Position numbers and translations under genes: made by a program. A stretch of 64,000 nucleotides of DNA from Ovoidimarina sediminis (GTDB lineage: Bacteria > Pseudomonadota > Alphaproteobacteria > Rhodobacterales > Rhodobacteraceae), in assembly GCF_032586175.1 (NCBI RefSeq), contig NZ_JAWHTE010000002.1:248001-312000 (forward strand), read 5' to 3'. The notes beneath the pieces are model-generated. The model was not told the origin of the DNA. It was given only the letters and a program-made list of their open reading frames with translations, and did no database searches. Every line of letters begins with the position of its first letter. The stretch's first letter is position 1. Positions 57,409 through 64,000 of this stretch are shown here, piece by piece.

Positions 57409-59235
57409 GTGAGCATCTTGGGGCAGAGCGTGACAGTCAGACAGATATGTGCCGGTGCGATTTTCGCGGCCGCCCTTGGCATGGGCGCGGCCGGGCCGTC
57501 GGCTGCGCTTGAACCCGTCAGGATCTTTGCGCCAGGGGCCAGCAGGGATCTGGCCAGCGCGCTGGAGCAATCCTCGCTTGTGGTGGCGGCCTGGCGTGAC
57601 GGGGTGACCGCCGCGCCCGATCTTCTGGCGGCGGCGCGGGCGGATTATCCGCGCTTCGTGGGGGCGCTGTATTCCGAAGGTTATTACGGCGGCACCGTAT
57701 CGATCCTGATCGACGGGCAGGAGGCGGCCGATATCAGCGGGCTGAACGCGCCCACCCGCATCGACCGGATCGTGGTGCGGGTGACGCCGGGCCCGCTGTT
57801 CCGTTTCGGCCAGACGCGGGTGGCCCCGGCGGGCGGGTTCCGCGACATGCCCGAAGAGTTCCGCCCCGGCGCCCCGGCGCGGTCGGAACTGATCCAGGAG
57901 GCGGTGACGGAGACGATCACCGCGTGGCGCGATATCGGCCATGCGAAGGCCGATGTGGCAGCCCAGCGGCTGGTGGCCGATCACGATCGCGCGCGGCTTG
58001 ATGCGGATGTGGAGATCGACCCGGGCCCCCGCCTGCGCTTCGGCGACCTGCGGATCGAGAAGCAATCGCGGATGAGCGAGCGGCGGATCCGCAAGATCGC
58101 GGGCCTGCCCACCGGCGAGGTGTTTTCGCCCGCCGATCTTGACCGGACGGCGCGGCGCCTGCGGGATACCGGTGTTTTCAGCACTGTCGCGCTGAGAGAG
58201 GCGGAGCGGCCCAACCCGGACGGCACGCTCGACATCACGGCGCGGATCGTCGACCAGAAGCCCCGGCGCTTCGGTGTCGGCGCGGAATATGCGACCGACG
58301 AGGGCCTGAGCCTGTCGGGGTTCTGGCTGCACCGGAACCTGCGCGGGGAAGGCGAACGGCTTCGGATCGGCGGCGAGGTGTCGGGCATTTCCGGCGAGAC
58401 CGGGGGCGAGGATTACGAACTGACCTTCGACCTGACCCGCCCCGCGACGCTTGATGCGCTGACGGATGCCTATCTGTCGGCCCGGCTGGCGCAGGAGAAC
58501 GAAGAGGATTTCCTGCAGAAGGGCGGAAGCCTGGAGCTTGGCTTCATCCGCCGGCAGACCGACGACCTGACGCTTCAGGCGGGCATCGGCTACAGCTATG
58601 CCGATGTGTCGGACGACCTGGGTGAAGAAACCTACGAGCACCTCTATTTCCCGATCGGCGCGACGCTTGACCGGCGGGAGGATCTTCTGGACACCACCGA
58701 CGGGTATTACGCCGATTTGCAGGTGACGCCCTATTTCGGGCTGGGCGGTTCGGAAAGCGGAACGCGGATCACCGGCGACATCCGGGCCTACGAGGAGTTC
58801 GGGGCGACGAAAGGCACGGTTTTCGCCGCACGGGTGCAGTTCGGGTCGATCACCGGCGCGTCGCTGACCGGCCTGCCGAACGACCTGCGCTTCTATTCCG
58901 GCGGGGGCGATACGGTGCGGGGCCATTCCTATCAGTCGCTGGGTGTCGATCTGGCGCCCGGGGTGACGACGGGGGGGCGGAGCTTCCTTGGCCTGCAGAC
59001 GGAACTGCGCCAGGAGGTGCGGGAGAATATCTGGATCGTGGGCTTTGCGGACTGGGGCATGATCGGGGCCGACAGCGTGCCGGGCGTCGATGGCGACAGC
59101 CATGCGGGCGCGGGAATCGGGCTTCGCTACAACACAGGGATCGGGCCCATTCGCGTCGATGTGGGCGTGCCGGTGAGCGGCGAGGACGACGGATCGAGCT
59201 TTCAGATTTACATCGGCATAGGGCAGGCATTCTGA
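57409..59235 (+). CDS. tamA: Outer-membrane assembly factor TamA
   Basis: This 608-residue Omp85-family protein has a signal peptide (to about residue 33) and POTRA-like segments (DRIVVRVTPGPLFRFGQTRV, RLRFGDLRIEKQSRMSERRI). A 16-strand barrel follows with the VRGH/Y-type lid (RFYSGGGDTVRGHSYQSLG) near residue 500. The C-terminus ends GIGQAF. It acts with TamB in inserting outer-membrane proteins and moving lipids. The GTG at 57409 is the start; a GTG at 57430 is the alternative. It overlaps tamB by one base (TGATG). Confidence 0.92.
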   Translation: MSILGQSVTVRQICAGAIFAAALGMGAAGPSAALEPVRIFAPGASRDLASALEQSSLVVAAWRDGVTAAPDLLAAARADYPRFVGALYSEGYYGGTVSILIDGQEAADISGLNAPTRIDRIVVRVTPGPLFRFGQTRVAPAGGFRDMPEEFRPGAPARSELIQEAVTETITAWRDIGHAKADVAAQRLVADHDRARLDADVEIDPGPRLRFGDLRIEKQSRMSERRIRKIAGLPTGEVFSPADLDRTARRLRDTGVFSTVALREAERPNPDGTLDITARIVDQKPRRFGVGAEYATDEGLSLSGFWLHRNLRGEGERLRIGGEVSGISGETGGEDYELTFDLTRPATLDALTDAYLSARLAQENEEDFLQKGGSLELGFIRRQTDDLTLQAGIGYSYADVSDDLGEETYEHLYFPIGATLDRREDLLDTTDGYYADLQVTPYFGLGGSESGTRITGDIRAYEEFGATKGTVFAARVQFGSITGASLTGLPNDLRFYSGGGDTVRGHSYQSLGVDLAPGVTTGGRSFLGLQTELRQEVRENIWIVGFADWGMIGADSVPGVDGDSHAGAGIGLRYNTGIGPIRVDVGVPVSGEDDGSSFQIYIGIGQAF

Positions 59236-62200
59236 TGCGGTGGCTTGGGATATTCCTTCTGGGATGGATGCTGGCCGGGCCGGTTGCGGCGCAGGGCTTT
59301 CTTGAAGGCACGCTGGAAGAGGCGCTGTCGGGCGAAGGGCGGATCGTCGAGGTCGAGGGGTTCGAGGGCGCGCTGAGTTCGACCGCGCGGCTTGACAGGA
59401 TGACCATTGCCGACGATGCGGGCGTGTGGCTGACGCTTGAGGATGTGGAGCTTGACTGGAACCGCTCTGCCCTTCTTCGGGGCCGGGTGGAGGTGGAGCA
59501 TCTGAGGGCCGCGGAGATCGTGATCGCGCGCCCGCCCAATGCGGCGGAAGGCGGGGCGCCGCCCGCGGAGGCATCCGGCTTTTCGCTGCCGGAGTTGCCG
59601 GTGTCGATCGAGGTGGGCGAGATCTCGGCGGCGCGGGTTGAACTTGGGGCGCCGGTGATCGGCGTGGCGGTCGACCTGTCGCTTGAAGGCATGCTGAGCC
59701 TCGAAGGCGGCGAGGGCGCGGGCCGGATCGCGGCGGAACGGATCGACGGGGCGCGCGGGACGTTTCTTGTCGAAGGATCCTATTCCAACGAGACGCGCGT
59801 GCTGGCGCTTGATCTGACGGTGGACGAGGGCGCGAACGGGATCGTTGCGACGCTTGCGAACCTTCCGGGGCGGCCGAGCCTTGAACTGACGGTCGCGGGC
59901 GAGGGCCCGGCGGCGGAATTCGGAGCGGATCTGCGGCTTGCCACCGACGGGGAGGACCGGCTGACGGGCCGGGTGCAGTTGTCGCGGCAAGGCGAGAACG
60001 GGCTCGACACCGGGTTTCTGGCCGAAGTTTCGGGCGACGTCTCGCCGCTGTTCCTGCCCGAGTACCAGGCGTTCTTCGGGCGCGACGTGGCGCTGACCCT
60101 GTCGGGCGCGAAGCGGGCGGACGGGGTGCTGAGCCTGTCGGAGTTCGCGCTGAAGGGCGCGCAGCTTGAGCTGCGGGGGGGCCTCGTGATCGACGCGGAC
60201 GGGCTGCCCCTTGCGATCGATGTCGCGGGCGAGATCGCGGCGCGGGACGGCACGCCGGTGCTTCTGCCCGCCGCGGGCCCGCCGACGCGGGTGGGGCGCG
60301 TCGACCTTGATATCTCCTATGACCGGGCGGCAGGGGACCGCTGGACCGGAGAGGTGGCCGTGGAGGCGCTTGACCGCGAGGGGTTCGCCGCGGAACGGCT
60401 GACGCTGAACGGCAATGGCCGGATCGAGGCGGAGCCGGTGGCGCTGGTGACGGCGGAGCTGGATCTTTCCGCCGAAGCGCTCGATTTCGGGGATGCGGCG
60501 ACGAAGGAGGCGCTGGGGCAGGCGGTGACCGGGCGGATGTCGCTGGGCTGGCGGGCGGACAACCCGCTGGAGATTTCGGCGCTGTCGCTCAGGGGCGAAA
60601 GCTATGAAATTGCCGGTGCGGCCACGGTGACATTCGAGGAGGCGGGCCCCCGGATCGTCACGGATCTTTCGGCGAGTGCCGAGAACCTCGCGAATTTCGC
60701 GGGGCTTGCGGGGCGGCCGCTGACCGGCGCGATCGACGCCGATCTGAAGGCCGATGTGACGCCTGCGGCCGGGTTCATCGATGCGACGCTTGCCGGCACG
60801 GGCCGGGGCCTCGGGATCGGGATCGCGGAGGTCGACAGGCTTCTGGGCGAGGAAACCGTGCTCGACCTCGCGGTGCGGCGGAACGAGACCGGCAGTTATC
60901 TCGACCGGCTGGAAACCCAGAGCGTGGCGGCGGAGATTTCGGCGCGCGGACGGATCAATTCCGAAGGTGGGGCCGCGACGGCGACGGCGCGGCTTGTCGA
61001 TACGGGCGTGATCGCCGAAGGCGTGCCGGGGCCGATCGACCTGAGCCTGGAGGCGGAGGGCGCAGGCGAGCTCTGGCAGATTGCGCTCGAGCTTGACGGT
61101 GCGGCGCTGAGTTCGACCTCGAACCTGACGGCGGATCTTTCGGGCGATGTGCCGCGGGTGTCAGGGACGGCCCGGCTTCGGGCCGATGACGTGGCCCCCT
61201 TCTCGCCCCGGGTGGGGCGCGAGATCGGGGGCGGGGTGAACCTGGCGGTAACCGGGTTCGCCGATGCCGATCTTGCGGCATTCCGCGCCGATGTGACGGG
61301 AACCGTGACGGATCTGAAGACGGGGGTGGCGGAGGCCGACGCGCTTCTGACCGGCCCGGTGGAGGTTGCGCTTGAAGGCGGGCGGGATGCCGAGGGCTTT
61401 GCCGTGCCGCGCCTGACGATCCGGGGCGAGGCGCTGGTGGCCGAAGGATCGGGCACCTACCGGGAAGACGGATCGGGCGACGTGACAGCGCGGGTGACCT
61501 TGCCGGAGCCGGGACGCGTGGCACCGGGGCTTCCGGGGCCGGTGAGCCTTGCCGGAAGGGTGGCGGGCGGCCCGACGCTTTGGGAGGTCGAGGCCGATCT
61601 GACCGGTGAAGGGGCGACGGCGCAGGCCGACCTTCAGGTGACGCTGGGCGAGGGCGCGCCGGCGGCGGAGGGAACCCTGCGCGCCGATGTGGCCGACCTG
61701 TCGCCGTTTTCCGAGATCGCGGGGCGGAGCCTTGGCGGCGCGCTCGACCTGCGGGCCGCGGGATCGGCGCGGGCCGATCTTTCGGCCTTCGATGTGGAAG
61801 CCGAGCTTGGCGGCGAGAGCCTGCGGACCGGGATCGCGGAGGTCGATGCGCTGCTTCGCGGTACGCTGACCGCGGTGCTTGACGCGGCGCGGGCGGGCGA
61901 GGTGATCGAGATTTCAACCGCGCGGGTCGAAACGGCCGCTTTGCAAGCCACGGCGGAGGGGCAGGTGGGGCGCGAGGCCAATGCGCTGACCTTCGATGCG
62001 CGGCTTGCCGATATCGCGCGCTATGTGCCGGGTGTTTCGGGGCCCGCGACCGCATCGGGCCGGGTCGAACAGGCGGCGGGCGGCGACTGGACGCTGGATG
62101 TTTCGGTCGAGGGGCCGGGCGGCGTGGCGGCCGATATCGAGGGCACGGCGTCCGAGGCCTTCGATGCGCTTGACCTTGCGGTGCGGGGGGCGGCGCCCCT

Positions 62201-63464
62201 GGCCATCGCGAACCGGTTTATCGCGCCCCGGGCCGTGACGGGCACGGCGCGCTTCGATCTGGCGGTGAACGGGCCGCCCGCGCTTCAGAGTGTTTCGGGG
62301 CAGGTGCGCGTGGCCGATGCCCGCGCGGTAGCGCCGACGCTGGGCGTGACGCTGACCGGGATCGACGCGACCGTGGCCCTGTCGGGCGCGCGGGCCAATC
62401 TTGATGTGACGGGGGCCTTCGCGGAGCGCGGGCGGCTGGCCGTTGCGGGCGGCATCGGGTTGACCGGCCCCCTGCCTTCGGATCTGGAAATTCGTCTGAT
62501 CGGGGCCGGGCTGCGCGACCCCGAGCTTTACGAGACAACCGTCGACGGCACGGTTCGGATCGACGGGCCGCTGGCCGGGGGCGCCACGATTTCAGGGGCG
62601 CTGAGGCTGAACGAGACCGAGATCACCGTGCCATCGGGCGGTGTGGGGGCCGTCGGCTCCCTTCCCGATATCGTGCATGTGGGCGAGCCGCGGGACGTGC
62701 GGGCGACGCGGCGGCGGGCGGGCCTGATCGGCACGCCCGGCAGCGGCGGGGCGTCGGACGGCGGGGGCCCGGCCTATCCGCTTGACCTGAGGATCGACGC
62801 GCCGGCGCGGATCTTCGTGCGGGGCCGCGGGATCGAGGCCGAACTGGGCGGGTCGATCCTCGTTCGCGGAACCACGGCCAATGTCATTCCCGCGGGCGAG
62901 TTCGAGCTGATACGCGGGCGGCTCGACATCCTCGGCAAGCGGCTGACGATGGACGAGGGGCGCGCGACGCTTCAGGGCGATTTCGACCCGGTGGTGCGGC
63001 TGGTGGCGAGCACCCAGGCCGATGACACGCGGATCCTGATCATCGTGGACGGCCCGGCCTCGGCCCCCGATATCCTCTTCGAATCGAATCCGTCCCTGCC
63101 CGAGGACGAGGTGATCGCGCGGCTTCTGTTCAACCGGGGGATCGACACGCTGTCGCCCTTGCAGGCCGCGCAGCTTGCTTCGGCGGTGGCGACCCTTGCC
63201 GGGCGGGGCGGCGGGGGGATCGTGTCGCGCCTGCGGCAGTCGACCGGGCTCGATGACCTCGACGTGGCCGGCGATGGCGAGGGCGGCACCAATGTACGCG
63301 CCGGGAAGTACATTTCGGACAACATCTATACCGATGTGACCGTGGGCAATCAGAACACCAGCGTGTCGATCAACCTTGACCTCACCCCGTCGCTGACCGT
63401 GCGGGGCACGACCGAAAGCACCGGGGGCACCGGTGTGGGGATCTTCTTCGAGCGGGATTACTGA
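59235..63464 (+). CDS. tamB: Translocation and assembly module subunit TamB
   Basis: The 1409-residue protein is anchored by an N-terminal hydrophobic segment (MRWLGIFLLGWMLAGPVAA). It has a very long periplasmic region of beta-strand repeats and the C-terminal DUF490 domain (RGRGIEAELGGSILVRGTTA, RLDILGKRLTMDEGRATLQG and VAGDGEGGTNVRAGKYISDN), ending VGIFFERDY. It bridges inner and outer membranes with TamA. Length is typical for Rhodobacterales TamB. Two GC-rich hairpins follow the gene. Confidence 0.94.
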   Translation: MRWLGIFLLGWMLAGPVAAQGFLEGTLEEALSGEGRIVEVEGFEGALSSTARLDRMTIADDAGVWLTLEDVELDWNRSALLRGRVEVEHLRAAEIVIARPPNAAEGGAPPAEASGFSLPELPVSIEVGEISAARVELGAPVIGVAVDLSLEGMLSLEGGEGAGRIAAERIDGARGTFLVEGSYSNETRVLALDLTVDEGANGIVATLANLPGRPSLELTVAGEGPAAEFGADLRLATDGEDRLTGRVQLSRQGENGLDTGFLAEVSGDVSPLFLPEYQAFFGRDVALTLSGAKRADGVLSLSEFALKGAQLELRGGLVIDADGLPLAIDVAGEIAARDGTPVLLPAAGPPTRVGRVDLDISYDRAAGDRWTGEVAVEALDREGFAAERLTLNGNGRIEAEPVALVTAELDLSAEALDFGDAATKEALGQAVTGRMSLGWRADNPLEISALSLRGESYEIAGAATVTFEEAGPRIVTDLSASAENLANFAGLAGRPLTGAIDADLKADVTPAAGFIDATLAGTGRGLGIGIAEVDRLLGEETVLDLAVRRNETGSYLDRLETQSVAAEISARGRINSEGGAATATARLVDTGVIAEGVPGPIDLSLEAEGAGELWQIALELDGAALSSTSNLTADLSGDVPRVSGTARLRADDVAPFSPRVGREIGGGVNLAVTGFADADLAAFRADVTGTVTDLKTGVAEADALLTGPVEVALEGGRDAEGFAVPRLTIRGEALVAEGSGTYREDGSGDVTARVTLPEPGRVAPGLPGPVSLAGRVAGGPTLWEVEADLTGEGATAQADLQVTLGEGAPAAEGTLRADVADLSPFSEIAGRSLGGALDLRAAGSARADLSAFDVEAELGGESLRTGIAEVDALLRGTLTAVLDAARAGEVIEISTARVETAALQATAEGQVGREANALTFDARLADIARYVPGVSGPATASGRVEQAAGGDWTLDVSVEGPGGVAADIEGTASEAFDALDLAVRGAAPLAIANRFIAPRAVTGTARFDLAVNGPPALQSVSGQVRVADARAVAPTLGVTLTGIDATVALSGARANLDVTGAFAERGRLAVAGGIGLTGPLPSDLEIRLIGAGLRDPELYETTVDGTVRIDGPLAGGATISGALRLNETEITVPSGGVGAVGSLPDIVHVGEPRDVRATRRRAGLIGTPGSGGASDGGGPAYPLDLRIDAPARIFVRGRGIEAELGGSILVRGTTANVIPAGEFELIRGRLDILGKRLTMDEGRATLQGDFDPVVRLVASTQADDTRILIIVDGPASAPDILFESNPSLPEDEVIARLLFNRGIDTLSPLQAAQLASAVATLAGRGGGGIVSRLRQSTGLDDLDVAGDGEGGTNVRAGKYISDNIYTDVTVGNQNTSVSINLDLTPSLTVRGTTESTGGTGVGIFFERDY

Positions 63465-63478
63465 AGGCCGGCGCCGGA

Positions 63479-63512
63479 GGGGGCGCTGCCCCCGCCGCCC
63501 GTGCCGGGCGGC
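63479..63512. repeat. Two tandem GC-rich hairpins after tamB (REP-like)
   Basis: GGGGGC-GCT-GCCCCC (63479-63493) and GCCGCCCG-TGC-CGGGCGGC (63494-63512) abut each other. A CCCCGGGATACTT segment follows. Intergenic units of this form, ending in a GGATA-type tail, recur in Rhodobacterales genomes as I recall. It may end tamB mRNA. The rest of 63513-63688 shows no gene. Confidence 0.6.
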
Positions 63513-63688
63513 CCCCCGGGATACTTGTGGCCACATGAAGCCATTGGGATCACAAGATGTTGGGGGCGACCTATCCGCCACAGGGGTGAGCCGCAAGATG
63601 TGGTGTCATTGAGATTTCATGTGCGCGTTGCTACATTTAGGGTGTTCCGCGCCGGGTATGTCGGCGCTCAGAGAAGGAGGACAATGTC

Positions 63689-64000
63689 CTGTCTCAGCTT
63701 CACGATGCGGTCCGTGACCAGACCGCCGAGGACGGCCGTGTGATGGCCGGACCCACCGAACCCTCAAGCCGGTTGCTTGATCTCATTCTCACATCGCTTG
63801 ACGACGACAAGGCCGAGGACGTGACCGTCATCGACCTGAAGGGAAAGTCCGAGATGGCCGATCACATGGTGATCGCGTCGGGCCGGTCGACCCGGCAGGT
63901 CGTCGCGATTGCCGAGAAGCTTGTCGATCGCCTGAAGCAGGAGCTTGGCGTCCTGTCGAAGGTGGAAGGCAAGGAGGCGGGCGACTGGGTGCTGATCGAC
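63689..64000 (+). CDS. rsfS: Ribosomal silencing factor RsfS, partial, start probably CTG
   Basis: The visible part reads SSRLLDLILTSLDDDKAEDV, then DLKGKSEMADHMVIASGRST and RQVVAIAEKLVDRLKQELG, and runs off the window at WVLID. This is RsfS, which binds L14 on the large subunit and blocks subunit joining in starvation. ATG 63743 is the first standard start, but AAGGAGG (63674-63680) stands 8 bases before a CTG at 63689 in the same frame. The reading between them (SQLHDAVRDQTAEDGRV) is coding-like. An ATG at 63684 near the same site opens a 19-codon frame that ends on the ATG (TGATG). The CTG start is preferred but unproven. Confidence 0.85.
   Translation, partial: MSQLHDAVRDQTAEDGRVMAGPTEPSSRLLDLILTSLDDDKAEDVTVIDLKGKSEMADHMVIASGRSTRQVVAIAEKLVDRLKQELGVLSKVEGKEAGDWVLID

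Noticed and set aside
55897..59574. Very long minus-strand open frame (about 1225 codons) opposite mscS and tamA
   Set aside because: It is antisense to two clear genes; its product is low-complexity Arg/Pro/His-rich, the usual shadow in GC-rich DNA.

Overview
The window is a high-GC chromosomal segment of an alphaproteobacterium, most likely a member of the Rhodobacteraceae (Rhodobacterales). The evidence is the block ubiB-ubiE / mutM-enoyl-CoA hydratase-rpsT-rhodanese-dnaA, the leuC-leuD-membrane protein-nuclease-leuB block, a FrcB-type fructose ABC transporter with a ROK regulator, a flgJ-like/fliK/flgD flagellar fragment, and tamAB followed by rsfS. No insertion sequence, transposase, integrase or CRISPR array was recognised.

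Layout. 0-3.6 kb: frcBC and the first codons of frcA on the minus strand, divergent from a ROK repressor. 3.6-12.8 kb: two divergent arms of an exopolysaccharide locus. The left arm has a tyrosine autokinase, a Wzz-like chain-length protein and an ExeA-like ATPase. The right arm has a TPR lipoprotein, an export protein, an outer-membrane barrel and a rhomboid protease. Together they match the accessory set of exosortase (PEP-CTERM) loci, but no exosortase or glycosyltransferase is present here. 12.8-16.7 kb: a damaged flagellar fragment with a motB stub, flgN-like and flgJ-like genes, a fliK broken by a frameshift, and flgD. 16.7-28.6 kb: housekeeping genes (HD hydrolase, ubiBE, mutM, echA, rpsT, dnaA) and small metabolic or transport genes.

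28.7-35.7 kb: seven co-directional genes encoding DUF4129, DUF4350, MoxR, DUF58, SpoIIM-like, RDD and a polytopic membrane protein. They resemble a MoxR-centred membrane machine. 35.9-42.9 kb: a thiolase, then a polyamine-type ABC transporter (potABCD-like) followed by an amidohydrolase. 42.9-47.0 kb: a TRAP transporter (dctPQM, TakP-like) lying exactly between an intact tRNA-Pro(CGG) and a displaced copy of that tRNA's 3' half, which is the footprint of a tRNA-targeted genomic island. 47-53.7 kb: an EamA exporter and leuB/leuD/leuC. 53.8-56 kb: small genes including an Xre-type regulator with a DUF2975 membrane partner. 56-64 kb: an MscS channel, tamA, tamB and the start of rsfS.

The least ordinary signals are the TRAP island at tRNA-Pro with helically phased repeats at its left end, the combined motB stub and fliK frameshift next to the exopolysaccharide locus, the rhomboid gene closing an exosortase-type locus that lacks an exosortase, several genes whose best-supported start is CTG behind a good Shine-Dalgarno, and small phased or inverted repeats in the leuC-leuD gap and at the DUF2975/Xre promoter. 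Coordinates and motifs were read by eye. Family names come from recognising sequence patterns, not from database searches.
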